Shown here: positions 25,134-33,148 of the stretch, one piece after another
Position numbering within the stretch: position 1 is the first letter of the stretch
How the letters are laid out: each line of letters begins with the position of its first letter
The notes under the pieces: model-generated
Seen by the model: the letters and a program-made list of their open reading frames with translations, nothing else
The model's database searches: none
What the model was told of the DNA's origin: nothing
Source of the DNA: Kribbella capetownensis
GTDB taxonomy: Bacteria > Actinomycetota > Actinomycetes > Propionibacteriales > Kribbellaceae
Assembly: GCF_004331485.1 (NCBI RefSeq)
Contig: NZ_SJKD01000005.1
Span: 310,001-374,000, forward strand
Reading direction: 5' to 3'
Length of the DNA stretch: 64,000 nt
Program-made: the position numbers and the translations under genes

Positions 25134-25985
25134 GTGGAACTTGGTGTGAATGTCCCGAACTTCGGTCCCGGCACGAATCCGGACCGGTTGCGTGGCTGGG
25201 CCCGGACCGTAGAAGGTCTCGGCTACGACCTGTTGATGGTGTCCGATCATGTCGTGATCACCCCGGATGTCGCCGAGCAGTACCCGGCGCCGTTCTACGA
25301 GCCGTTCACCACGTTGAGCTGGCTGGCCGGGATCACCGATGGGATCCGGCTCGGCACCACCGTGCTGATCGCGCCGTACCGGCACCCGTTGCTGGTGGCA
25401 AGGATGGCGGCGAACCTGCAGCAGCTGAGCGGCGGCCGGCTGGTGCTCGGCGTCGGGTCCGGCTGGGCGCGGCAGGAGTTCGAGGCACTCGGTGCCGACT
25501 TCACTCGCCGCGGGCGCGAGACCGACGAACTGCTCGCCGTGCTCCGCGAAGTGTGGGCGGACGAGAAGGACTACGGCGGCGGTGGCAGTCTTCCACTGTG
25601 GATCGGCGGACACAGCACCGTGGGACTTCGCCGGGCGGTCCGATTCGGCGACGCGTGGCACCCGCTCCGGGAGCGGCTCGACTGGATGCGTGGAGCACTG
25701 GACCGGCTGCGGTCGATCGCCGCCGAGGAGGGCCGGCCGGTGCCGGCGTTCGCGCCGCGGATCCTGCTCCGGCTGACAGCGGAGCCGCTGCCCGAAGAGG
25801 ACAGGGTCGCGGGAGTGGGCTCTCTCGAGCAGGTTCTCGCCGACATCGACGCACTCCGCGATCTCGGCGCGCGGAGTGTCCTTCTGGATCCCTACCTGGG
25901 GGACCCCGCCGAGACGGAACGGCCCGAAGTGGCCTGGCAAGCGCTGGCGACGATCGCCGCGCATCGACGATGGGAGAACACGTGA
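25134..25985 (+). CDS. LLM-class F420-dependent oxidoreductase
   Basis: A 283-residue luciferase-like TIM-barrel protein: VELGVNVPNFGPGT at the start, GYDLLMVSDHV, GTTVLIAPYRHPLLVA and LVLGVGSGWARQEFEALG. These are typical of actinobacterial F420-dependent oxidoreductases, which act on redox cofactors or secondary metabolites. A GTG start is used. Its TGA overlaps the GTG of the deaminase gene (GTGA), implying a two-gene operon. Confidence 0.87.
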   Translation: MELGVNVPNFGPGTNPDRLRGWARTVEGLGYDLLMVSDHVVITPDVAEQYPAPFYEPFTTLSWLAGITDGIRLGTTVLIAPYRHPLLVARMAANLQQLSGGRLVLGVGSGWARQEFEALGADFTRRGRETDELLAVLREVWADEKDYGGGGSLPLWIGGHSTVGLRRAVRFGDAWHPLRERLDWMRGALDRLRSIAAEEGRPVPAFAPRILLRLTAEPLPEEDRVAGVGSLEQVLADIDALRDLGARSVLLDPYLGDPAETERPEVAWQALATIAAHRRWENT

Positions 25986-26407
25986 CCCCCGAAGCAGAAG
26001 GCTTCCTCCGACGCGCGATCGAGCTGGCCGCGGCCGCACGCCGGGCCGGCGATCCGCCGTTCGGCTCGCTGCTGGTCGGACCGGAGGGGACGATTCTGGC
26101 CGAGGAACAGAACACGACCATCACCGAGGCGGATATCAGCTTCCACCCGGAGCTGAAGCTCGCGGTCTGGGCCGCGCGCAACCTCGACGCCGAGACGGCG
26201 GCGGGCACGACCATGTACACCAGTTGCGAGCCGTGCGGGATGTGCTCCGGCGCGCTCGCGCGCTCCGGCCTCGGCCTGGTGGTGTACGCACTGTCCGGTG
26301 AGCAACTGGGCGGACTCAAGCCGACCGGCAGCTTCCCCGCCGTACCGCTGGAAGGACCTGCCCTGTACGACGAGGCGCGCGTGCCGGTCGACGGGTACTA
26401 CGCGTAG
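25982..26407 (+). CDS. Nucleoside deaminase (CDA fold)
   Basis: A 141-residue zinc deaminase of the guanine/tRNA-adenosine deaminase type. The zinc site is FHPELKL (His-Pro-Glu rather than the usual HAE) with SCEPCGMCSGAL providing two cysteines. It deaminates a free base or nucleoside in the cytoplasm. GTG 25982 is favoured: it overlaps the upstream TGA and has GGGAGA 4 nt before it. An ATG at 25970 would add four residues. Confidence 0.87.
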   Translation: MTPEAEGFLRRAIELAAAARRAGDPPFGSLLVGPEGTILAEEQNTTITEADISFHPELKLAVWAARNLDAETAAGTTMYTSCEPCGMCSGALARSGLGLVVYALSGEQLGGLKPTGSFPAVPLEGPALYDEARVPVDGYYA

Positions 26408-26431
26408 GGGCCGGCCGCAACGGCCGGCCCC
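26407..26431. terminator. Bidirectional hairpin terminator
   Basis: GGGGCCGGCCG and CGGCCGGCCCC are perfect 11-bp arms around a CAA loop, beginning at the last base of the deaminase stop codon and lying between two convergent genes. There is no T-run on either side, as is common in high-GC actinobacteria. Confidence 0.75.
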
Positions 26432-26438
26432 TCGCCGA

Positions 26439-27395
26439 TCAGACCGGCGCGAGGCAGAGCGTGTACTTCGTGGAGCTCTCCTCCACCGTGTACGACGCCT
26501 CGACACCCTCGAACTGGTCACACTGGGAGTCGTCGGTGCTGTCGTCCAGCTTGCCGACGATCTTGTAGGCCGCCTCGGACGACGTGCAGTCGACGACCTT
26601 CACGTCCGGGTCGTCGGCCGTACCGTTGTTCACCACGCACTGACCGACCGCGGCCTCCGAGGTGGTGGTCGTGGCCAGATTGCCGATCACGATCGCCGCG
26701 ATCACCAGGATCGGCAGCAGCAGACCGAGGATGGCCGGGCGCCGGAACAGCGGCTTGCCCGGATCCATCGGCCGGCCCGGCGCACCCGGCGCCGGCTCGG
26801 GCAGGCTCTTGAACTTCTGCATCGGGCCGATGTTCATCAGCATCGTGATCGGGTTGATGATCGACGACCCGATACCCCACCAGCCCTGCCACAGGCTCTT
26901 CGCGGTCATGTCCCGGACGGACGCGATCCCGCAGCTTCGGCAGAACGGTCCCTGCAGCTTCAGGAACCGCATCAGGATGATCAGGCCCTGGTGCCCGCGC
27001 ACGGTCGCGTCGACCGCCGGGAAGGAACCGCAGAACCGGCACTGCAGACCCATCTGCCCACCGGGGTACGCCGGCAGCGGTTGCTGCCCGAACTGGGCCT
27101 GCTGTCCTTGCTGGCCGAACTGGTCCTGCTGACCCGGTGGCGGGAACTGGCCTTGCTGCGGGAAGGACTGCCCCGGCTGGCCCGGCTGCCCGGGCTGCGG
27201 CGGAGCCTGGTGGAACGGCTGCTGCTGGTAGGCCTGGACCGGCTGCTGGGACTGCGGCTGGCCCGGGTACTGCCCAGGCTGCTGAGCCGGCTGCTCGGGC
27301 TGGGTGTACTGAGGGAACTGCTCCGGCGGAGGTCCGTAACCGCCCGGCTGACCGGGGTACGGATTCTGCGGCGGTTGCGGTGGTGATGTGGTCAC
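26439..27395 (-). CDS. Membrane-anchored zinc-ribbon protein with Pro/Gln-rich N-terminus and LppU-like C-terminus
   Basis: A 318-residue protein. Residues 1-125 are low-complexity Gln/Pro/Gly. Two CxxC pairs follow (LQCRFCGSFPA and FCRSCGIAS), probably one zinc ribbon. One membrane helix (ILGLLLPILVIAAIVIGNLA) comes next. The last 85 residues, with spaced cysteines (VGQCVVNNG, VVDCTSS, SQCDQFEG, TLCLAPV), resemble the extracytoplasmic LppU-type domain. Topology is probably N-terminus in. The function is unknown. The start is a GTG at 27395. Confidence 0.75.
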   Translation of the reverse strand: MTTSPPQPPQNPYPGQPGGYGPPPEQFPQYTQPEQPAQQPGQYPGQPQSQQPVQAYQQQPFHQAPPQPGQPGQPGQSFPQQGQFPPPGQQDQFGQQGQQAQFGQQPLPAYPGGQMGLQCRFCGSFPAVDATVRGHQGLIILMRFLKLQGPFCRSCGIASVRDMTAKSLWQGWWGIGSSIINPITMLMNIGPMQKFKSLPEPAPGAPGRPMDPGKPLFRRPAILGLLLPILVIAAIVIGNLATTTTSEAAVGQCVVNNGTADDPDVKVVDCTSSEAAYKIVGKLDDSTDDSQCDQFEGVEASYTVEESSTKYTLCLAPV

Positions 27396-27488
27396 GGACG
27401 CATCCTGAGAATCGAGAGGGACACCAAACCCAGGCACCCTACTCACCCCACCGGGCCATCCGGGCCATCGGTGTGGCAGCGTGCCACC

Positions 27489-27923
27489 ATGCTCACCATC
27501 GGCCCGCTCGAACCTACCGACCGTGACGGCTGGCAGCGACTGTTTGCCGGATACAACGAGTTCTACGGCCGCACGATGCCGCCGGAGTTCTTCGACCAGG
27601 CCTGGACGCGGTTCCGGCGCGCCGAAGAGGTCCACGCGCTCGGCGCACGGCTCGACGGACAACTGGTCGGCATCGCGCACTTCCTCACCCACGCGAGTAC
27701 GACGGCGCCTGACTCGTGCTATCTGCAGGATCTGTTCACCGCTCCGGAAGCGCGAGGCAAGGGTGCGGCTCGGGCGTTAATCGCCGCTGTCACCGACTGG
27801 GCGAAGGAGCGCGGGTGCGGCCGGGTCTACTGGTCGACCCATGAGAGCAACGCGACGGCTCGCCGACTCTACGACCAGGTCGCCGAGAACCGCGGCTTCA
27901 TCCTGTATCAGATCCCGCTGTAG
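27489..27923 (+). CDS. GNAT N-acetyltransferase
   Basis: A 144-residue GNAT-fold acetyltransferase. Motif A is LQDLFTAPEARGKGAARALI (acetyl-CoA pyrophosphate loop RGKGAA), followed by VYWSTHESNATARRLYDQVA. The closing GFILYQIPL is typical. The acceptor substrate is unknown. An in-frame GTG at 27471 is an alternative start. The 3' end overlaps the WYL regulator gene by 16 bp. Confidence 0.86.
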   Translation: MLTIGPLEPTDRDGWQRLFAGYNEFYGRTMPPEFFDQAWTRFRRAEEVHALGARLDGQLVGIAHFLTHASTTAPDSCYLQDLFTAPEARGKGAARALIAAVTDWAKERGCGRVYWSTHESNATARRLYDQVAENRGFILYQIPL

Positions 27924-28852
27924 CGATCGGCCAGTTCCTGGCCGAGTCGGGCCAACTCTGCTTGCACCGAGGGCGGGCCGACCACCTCGATCGACCCACC
28001 CCAGCCGGCCAGATGCTGCGCGATCATCAGGGGTGTCGGCGCGGTGATCTTCAGCCGCGCCCGGTCGCCCTCCATCCCGTCGACCTCGCAGTTGCGCCCG
28101 AGCCGGTCCTGCATCACCCAGACGAACCGCTCGTCCATCAGTACGGTCGCGGTCAGACCGGACCGCCGTTCCTCCATCCGGTCGACAATCTGCTCCCAGG
28201 CAGCGGACAGGTCGAAGTCGGCCGGTCGGTCGAATCGCTCAGCGGTCACCTCCGCCGACGCCACCCGATCGAACCGGAACGTCCGCTGCCCCTTCTCGGT
28301 CCACGCGATCAGGTACCAGACGTCGTCCTTGTCCACGAGCCCGAGTGGATCGACCACTCGCTCCGCCGGATCACGCCCGCGCCCGGCGTACTCGAGTCGC
28401 ACCTTCACCCGCCGTACGACGGCATCCTGCAACCGCCGTACCAGTTCGGGCCGCTCCTTCACGTGCTCGCCCCAGCGCGCCGGATCGATCACGACCGCCT
28501 CGGCCGCGGCCTGCGCGTGCTCGCGGAAGGTGTCCGGCAGCGCGCGTACGAGCTTCCGCAGCGCCGCCTTCGCATCAGGGGCGATCGATGCGGCCGGACC
28601 GACCAGCAGGAAGAGTGCCTGCGCTTCCGTCGCGGTCAGTCCGCTGAGGTCGGTGCGCGCACCGCCGATGAGTTGCCAGCCACCGTTGCGACCGGGCTGT
28701 GGATAGACCGGGATGCCTGCGGTGGACAGCGCCTCGAGGTCGCGGCGCGCGGTCGCGACCGAGATCTCGAGTTCGCCGGCCACCTCGGCTGCGGTCACCC
28801 GGCCCCGAGCCTGCATCAGCAGCAACACAGCCACCAGTCGATCCGCGCGCAC
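27908..28852 (-). CDS. WYL-domain DeoR-type regulator
   Basis: A 314-residue regulator. The N-terminal DeoR-like HTH is LVAVLLLMQARGRVTAAEVA followed by VATARRDLEALSTAGIPVY. The central WYL domain includes KDDVWYLIAWTEKGQRTFR and a WCX C-terminal extension follows. WYL domains bind ligands, often nucleic acids or nucleotides. It starts with GTG 28852. The DinB gene lies 40 bp upstream on the same strand. Confidence 0.88.
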   Translation of the reverse strand: MRADRLVAVLLLMQARGRVTAAEVAGELEISVATARRDLEALSTAGIPVYPQPGRNGGWQLIGGARTDLSGLTATEAQALFLLVGPAASIAPDAKAALRKLVRALPDTFREHAQAAAEAVVIDPARWGEHVKERPELVRRLQDAVVRRVKVRLEYAGRGRDPAERVVDPLGLVDKDDVWYLIAWTEKGQRTFRFDRVASAEVTAERFDRPADFDLSAAWEQIVDRMEERRSGLTATVLMDERFVWVMQDRLGRNCEVDGMEGDRARLKITAPTPLMIAQHLAGWGGSIEVVGPPSVQAELARLGQELADRYSGI

Positions 28853-28892
28853 GCCCTCATGCTCGCAGACAAACCGCTCACCGAGTGAGCAC

Positions 28893-29429
28893 TTACTGTG
28901 GCAGTGGTTGGCCCTCTCCGACCAAGCCGTCGATCGATTCGCGGATCAGATCGGCGTGGCCGGTGTGCCGCGCGTACTCCTCGATCATGTCGGCCACCAT
29001 CCGGCGCAGGTTCTGCCCGTCGTCCCTCTTGCCGACCTTGCCCATCCCACCCTCGGCCAGTGCCGCGGCCACCGACGCGTGGGCGCGCTCCACAGCGCCC
29101 TCCCACAAGGCCTGCAGCTCCTCGGGGGAGTCGTCGGCCGCGGTCCGCCACTCCCAGTCGGGGTCAGCATCCCAGTCCACGGCGTTCCACGGCGTGCCCG
29201 GGTCCCGCCCGAACAGGCGGTTCGAGAACATGTCGTCCTCGACCAGCGCCAGATGCTTGACCAAGCCGCCCAGGGTCATGGTGGAGGGCGCGAGTCGCGT
29301 GTTCATGCGGGCCGCGTCGAGGCCGAAGCACTTCCAGGCGAAGGTGCGGCGATTGCGGTCGAGTACGCCGAGCATCGTCTGGGTCTCGTCGCCGGCGGCG
29401 GGCAGTTCCGTCATGGTGTTCAGGTCCAT
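28893..29429 (-). CDS. DinB-family (DUF664) protein
   Basis: A 178-residue four-helix-bundle protein of the DinB/YfiT group: TMTLGGLVKHLALVEDDMFS in the first half and ADMIEEYARHTGHADLIRE near the end. The histidines in LVKHLALVED and ARHTGHADLIRE form the usual metal-binding triad. Members include mycothiol-dependent transferases. It is divergent from a second WYL regulator gene. The ATG at 29429 is chosen; an ATG five codons on is possible. Confidence 0.82.
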   Translation of the reverse strand: MDLNTMTELPAAGDETQTMLGVLDRNRRTFAWKCFGLDAARMNTRLAPSTMTLGGLVKHLALVEDDMFSNRLFGRDPGTPWNAVDWDADPDWEWRTAADDSPEELQALWEGAVERAHASVAAALAEGGMGKVGKRDDGQNLRRMVADMIEEYARHTGHADLIRESIDGLVGEGQPLPQ

Positions 29430-29449
29430 GTGCGGCACGCTACCCTCGG

Positions 29450-29472
29450 TTCCGGACGGACTACTTCCGGAA
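29450..29472. promoter_or_regulatory. Repeated TTCCGGA element in DinB/WYL intergenic region
   Basis: TTCCGGA at 29450-29456 is repeated at 29465-29471, and the second copy extends to the palindrome TTCCGGAA. Both lie in a 52-bp divergent space between the DinB gene and the WYL regulator gene. The arrangement suits an operator bound by the WYL regulator. Function is inferred. Confidence 0.35.
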
Positions 29473-29481
29473 TGGTGACGT

Positions 29482-30453
29482 ATGGCGTACGACGTGAGTC
29501 CGACGGCCCGGACCCTGATGGTGCTGGAGCTGATCCAGAACAGCCCGGGCATCACGGCCGACCAACTGGGGGACAAGCTCGGTGTCTCCGAGCGCGCCGC
29601 GCGCCGCTACGTCGCGATCCTGCGCGAGGCCGACATCCCGATCGAGTCGGTCCGCGGCCCGTACGGCGGCTACCGGGTCGGCCGCGGCCTGCGACTCGCA
29701 CCACTGATGTTCAGCCAGACCGAGGCACTCGGGCTGGTGATGGCGGTGCTCGAGGGTCCACGCGGTGCCGATGATCCGGTCGAGGTCGCGCTCGGGAAGA
29801 TCATCCGCGTTCTCCCGGAGGCCATCGCCCGCTCGACCGACGCCGTCCGCCGGGTCAGTGCCCGTGGACCGGATCCCGGCGCTCGCACTCCGGACCCGGC
29901 GATCACGGCTCAGCTGGTCTCGGACAGCGCGGACTGCCGGCGGGTCGTCCTCCGATACCAGCGCTGCCCGGGCGAAGAGTGGTCGATGGAGGTGGATCCC
30001 TGGGCGGTCGTCGTCCGCCGGGGGCGCTGGTATCTGCTCTGCTGGTCGCTCGCCAAGAACGCTCGGCGCATCCTCCGCGTCGACAAGATCCGCGACGTCG
30101 AGGCCGGGACGGAAACATTCACGCCGCCGTCCGACCTCGACGCGCTCGCGCTGGTCGAGGAGCACCTGGCGATGGGCTGGAAGTACAAGATCGAGGTCGT
30201 CATCGACGCGCCACTGGAGTACGCGAGGTGCTGGATCGCCCGCAGCATGGGTCGCCTGGAGGCGATCGACGCCGACCACACCAGGCTCACCGCGAGCACG
30301 GACGAACCCGACTGGTACGCCTCCCAGTTGACCGCGATCAAGACGCCGTACCGCGTGATCGGATGTCCGGAACTGGTCGAGGCGACCGAGGAACTGGCCC
30401 ACCGGCTGTTGCGGGCGAGCGGGGCGACGGAAACTGTCGGTGGACAGGTCTAG
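29482..30453 (+). CDS. WYL-domain transcriptional regulator
   Basis: A 323-residue regulator with an N-terminal HTH (RTLMVLELIQNSPGITADQL, RAARRYVAILREADIP) and a WYL domain (VVRRGRWYLLCWSLAKNARR). It belongs to the YafY/DeoR-like class of the gene at 27908-28852 but is clearly a distinct paralogue. It probably regulates itself and the divergent DinB gene. The isochorismatase gene starts 35 bp after its stop and may be in the same transcript. Confidence 0.87.
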   Translation: MAYDVSPTARTLMVLELIQNSPGITADQLGDKLGVSERAARRYVAILREADIPIESVRGPYGGYRVGRGLRLAPLMFSQTEALGLVMAVLEGPRGADDPVEVALGKIIRVLPEAIARSTDAVRRVSARGPDPGARTPDPAITAQLVSDSADCRRVVLRYQRCPGEEWSMEVDPWAVVVRRGRWYLLCWSLAKNARRILRVDKIRDVEAGTETFTPPSDLDALALVEEHLAMGWKYKIEVVIDAPLEYARCWIARSMGRLEAIDADHTRLTASTDEPDWYASQLTAIKTPYRVIGCPELVEATEELAHRLLRASGATETVGGQV

Positions 30454-30488
30454 CGTCATCGATCTAGCCAGCAGAGGGAGGCACGCCC

Positions 30489-31040
30489 GTGTCCACGTTG
30501 TCCGGCAGGCCGAACACGGCCCTGGTAGTGATCGACGTCCAGAACGGCGTCGTCGAAGGAACTCACGAGCGCGACCAGGTCGTCGCGAACATCAGCAGCC
30601 TGGTCGGCAAGGCGCGCGCGGGTGGTGTGCCGGTCGTCTGGGTGCAGCACTCGAGCAAACACCTGGTGATGGACAGCGACGAGTGGCAACTTGTTCCTGA
30701 GCTCGACCGCGACGAGTCCGAGCCCCTGGTCCACAAGACCTTCGCCGATTCCTTCGAGGACACCGACCTCGAGGACGTCCTGGCCAAGGGCGGCATCGGC
30801 CGGCTGTTCGTCAGCGGCGCGCAGACCGACGAGTGCATCCGCTCGACGATCCACGGCGCCTTCGTCCGCGGGTACGACGTGACCCTGGTCGCCGACGCTC
30901 ACACCACCGAGGACCTGTCCGAGTGGGGCGCTCCGCCGCCGGACAAGGTCATCGCGCACACGAACCTGTACTGGGAGAACCACACAGGCCCGGGCCGCAC
31001 CGCCGGCATCCAGCCGACCAAGGAGGTCGACTTCAGCTGA
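30489..31040 (+). CDS. Isochorismatase-family cysteine hydrolase
   Basis: A 183-residue hydrolase with the family triad: Asp16 in VVIDVQNG, Lys83 in LVHKTFADSF and Cys116 in SGAQTDECIRST. The group includes nicotinamidases, carbamoylases and amide hydrolases. It lacks the nicotinamidase metal-site pattern, so the substrate is open. The GTG start has a GAGGGAGG ribosome-binding site about 8 nt upstream. Confidence 0.88.
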   Translation: MSTLSGRPNTALVVIDVQNGVVEGTHERDQVVANISSLVGKARAGGVPVVWVQHSSKHLVMDSDEWQLVPELDRDESEPLVHKTFADSFEDTDLEDVLAKGGIGRLFVSGAQTDECIRSTIHGAFVRGYDVTLVADAHTTEDLSEWGAPPPDKVIAHTNLYWENHTGPGRTAGIQPTKEVDFS

Positions 31041-31701
31041 CCCCCGAGAGTTCATGCAGCGACCGGATCCGTCGGACCTCGACATCCGCATGCTCGTCGT
31101 ACCGGTCGACAAGCACCGCATCGATCCCGACAGCGAGCGCGCCCCGCACGTCCTTCTCCAGCGAGTCGCCGACCATCAGCGCCTCGGACGGCGTGAGCTG
31201 AAGTAGGTCAAGTGCGTGCAGGAACGCCCGTGGATCCGGCTTGCCGGCCGGCAACATCTCCGACGAGATCAGCACGTCGATCTCGTCGGACAAGCCGAAG
31301 CGGCCGAGCTTGAACCGCTGGTGATCCGTGTTGCCGTTCGTGAACACGACTGTCGCGAGCCCGGCCGCGCGCACCCGGCGGAGAGCAGGCACGGCGTCGT
31401 CGAACAGGGTCCACCCTGCCTCGTAGCGCTGGAGGTATCCCTGGAACAACTCATCGGCGTGCTCGTCGCTGACGTCGACGCCGAGAAACTCGCGCACACG
31501 GTTTCGGCGCTGCTCGGCGAACGTGAGCTCACGGCGTTGATACCGCATGTAGTGACGGTCGGACACGGCCGCCCAGCGCGCGGAGACGTCCGGGTCGGTG
31601 ATCCCATGCTCGGCCGCCCAGTCCACCACCGCGGCGGCGGCCGCTGACTCCTGCTCGACCAGCGTCCCGTCCAGGTCGAACAACACTCCCTTCAGCGTCA
31701 C
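31033..31701 (-). CDS. HAD-family hydrolase
   Basis: A 222-residue phosphatase-like enzyme with all HAD motifs: FDLDGTLV (nucleophile Asp), VVFTNGNTD, Lys in AGKPDPRAF and VGDSLEKDV. The helical cap fits YjjG/phosphoglycolate-phosphatase-like subfamily members. The GTG start overlaps the LysR gene's TGA as GTGA, so it is coupled to that regulator. The 3' end overlaps the isochorismatase gene by 8 bp. Confidence 0.87.
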   Translation of the reverse strand: MTLKGVLFDLDGTLVEQESAAAAAVVDWAAEHGITDPDVSARWAAVSDRHYMRYQRRELTFAEQRRNRVREFLGVDVSDEHADELFQGYLQRYEAGWTLFDDAVPALRRVRAAGLATVVFTNGNTDHQRFKLGRFGLSDEIDVLISSEMLPAGKPDPRAFLHALDLLQLTPSEALMVGDSLEKDVRGALAVGIDAVLVDRYDEHADVEVRRIRSLHELSGVS

Positions 31702-32564
31702 GGAGTGGCTGCCTCGGTGAGGGCGGTGAGGAGGGCTGCGATCGCGGGTGGATCCGGTGGTTCGCCGTACGTGGCGGCGTAGACGTGCCGCCGCGAGCCT
31801 GGCAGCTCGTTCGCGATCACTCCCTCGGCGTGGTGGGTGCGGAGGGCGAGTCCGGGCATGGTCGTCACGCCGAGGCCGGCCGCTACGAGCGCCTGCATCA
31901 CCACCATGTCGTCCGAGGTGTAACCGATCTGAGGCTCGTAGCCCTCCTCCGCGCACAACGCCACAAGGTGACTCCGGCAACGATCACAACCCGCGATCCA
32001 GGTCGCGTCACGCAGCCCCGACAACTCGACCTCCCGGCCCGACGACAGCACGTAGAGCGGATCGTCGAGCAGGTGGTGCAGCCGGATCGCGCTCGGCTCC
32101 GGCGCGGTCTCGTCGTACCGGAAGATGATCGCGACGTCGATGGTCCCGATGCGGAGCAGCTCCAGCGCCTCGGGTGGATGCGTGTCGATCAGGCTGATCC
32201 GCAGACCCGGATGCTGTGCGGAGAGCGCTGCCACCGCGCCCGGGACCAGCGCCCCGATCGCCGACGAGAAGCCGGCGAGGCGGACTCTGCCGGCGGTCAG
32301 ACCGACGTGGGCCGCGAGTTCGGCGTCGACCGCATCGATCCGCCCGATGATCTCGGCGGCTCGAGCCGCCAGCATGCGTCCGGCCTCGGTGAGCCGGATC
32401 CCGCGACCGACTCGCTGCAGCAACTGCGCCCCGGTCTCCGCCTCCAGCCGGGACAGATGATGCGTGACGGACGGTTGCGAGTAGTGCAGTTCGCGCGCCG
32501 CCGCGGTGACGGAGCCGTGGCGCGCGACGGCGTCGATCACGCGCAGCCTGGTGACATCGAGCAT
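31698..32564 (-). CDS. LysR-family transcriptional regulator
   Basis: A 288-residue LysR protein. The winged helix (VIDAVARHGSVTAAARELHY, SQPSVTHHLSRLEAETGAQL) is followed by a periplasmic-binding-like effector domain. It is divergent from the cysteine-dioxygenase-like gene with 74 bp between starts, so that gene is the likely target. The HAD hydrolase gene is translationally coupled behind it. Confidence 0.9.
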   Translation of the reverse strand: MLDVTRLRVIDAVARHGSVTAAARELHYSQPSVTHHLSRLEAETGAQLLQRVGRGIRLTEAGRMLAARAAEIIGRIDAVDAELAAHVGLTAGRVRLAGFSSAIGALVPGAVAALSAQHPGLRISLIDTHPPEALELLRIGTIDVAIIFRYDETAPEPSAIRLHHLLDDPLYVLSSGREVELSGLRDATWIAGCDRCRSHLVALCAEEGYEPQIGYTSDDMVVMQALVAAGLGVTTMPGLALRTHHAEGVIANELPGSRRHVYAATYGEPPDPPAIAALLTALTEAATP

Positions 32565-32572
32565 GTATCAAT

Positions 32573-32584
32573 TCCATCTATGGA
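32573..32584. promoter_or_regulatory. Inverted repeat in LysR/dioxygenase intergenic region
   Basis: TCCAT-CT-ATGGA lies 9 bp from the LysR start, in an AT-rich stretch between the divergent genes. It is the clearest dyad there and could be part of the LysR autoregulatory site. Confidence 0.3.
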
Positions 32585-32638
32585 TGACCTAAAGACTTGG
32601 CATTAGACGTTATGGGTCGGCGGGGGCACGCTCAATAC

Positions 32639-33148
32639 ATGACGACGACAACGCTTCCGACCAGCCAACTCACCGACCTCGTGGCGGGCGTCCGCACCGC
32701 CATCGCCCAGCACGCCGACTGGAACGACACGGCCCAACTCGTGGCCGAGGAACTCCGCCGGAACCTGCCCACTCCCGACGTACTGACTCCCGAGCAGCGG
32801 CTCGGCTCGCCCGACCGCTACATCAGCCACACCCTGCACGTCGAACCGGACGGCTCGTTCTCGATCATCGCCCTGGTCTGGCGACCCGGCCAGCTGACGC
32901 GGATCCATGACCACGTCACCTGGTGTGCGTTCGGCGTCATCCAGGGTGTCGAGCACGAGGACCTGTTCGACGCCGAACTCCGGATCGTCGGCCAGAGCGA
33001 CAACCACGTCGGCGACGTGAGCGGCTTCGCTCCGCCCGGTGACATTCACCGGGTGCACAACACGACGGACAGCACCGCGATCTCGGTCCACATCTACGGC
33101 ACCGATGTGACCGCGATCGGCGGCAGCGCCCGCCGGTACTACGACTGA
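32639..33148 (+). CDS. Cysteine dioxygenase-family protein
   Basis: A 169-residue cupin. The iron-site histidines are His90 and His92 in RIHDHVTWCAFG, with a third at His137 or His140 in PPGDIHRVHN. Cys96 lies where the family's cross-linked cysteine sits. The enzyme group oxidises cysteine (or 3-mercaptopropionate) to the sulfinate. ATG 32639 is chosen over an ATG at 32597, since it leaves a normal divergent promoter region. Control by the divergent LysR protein is likely. It overlaps the convergent aldo/keto reductase gene by 10 bp. Confidence 0.83.
   Translation: MTTTTLPTSQLTDLVAGVRTAIAQHADWNDTAQLVAEELRRNLPTPDVLTPEQRLGSPDRYISHTLHVEPDGSFSIIALVWRPGQLTRIHDHVTWCAFGVIQGVEHEDLFDAELRIVGQSDNHVGDVSGFAPPGDIHRVHNTTDSTAISVHIYGTDVTAIGGSARRYYD

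Noticed and set aside
27060..27390. Short repeats resembling a repeat array
   Set aside because: They encode the Gln/Pro/Gly-rich N-terminus of the zinc-ribbon protein and lack regular spacers.
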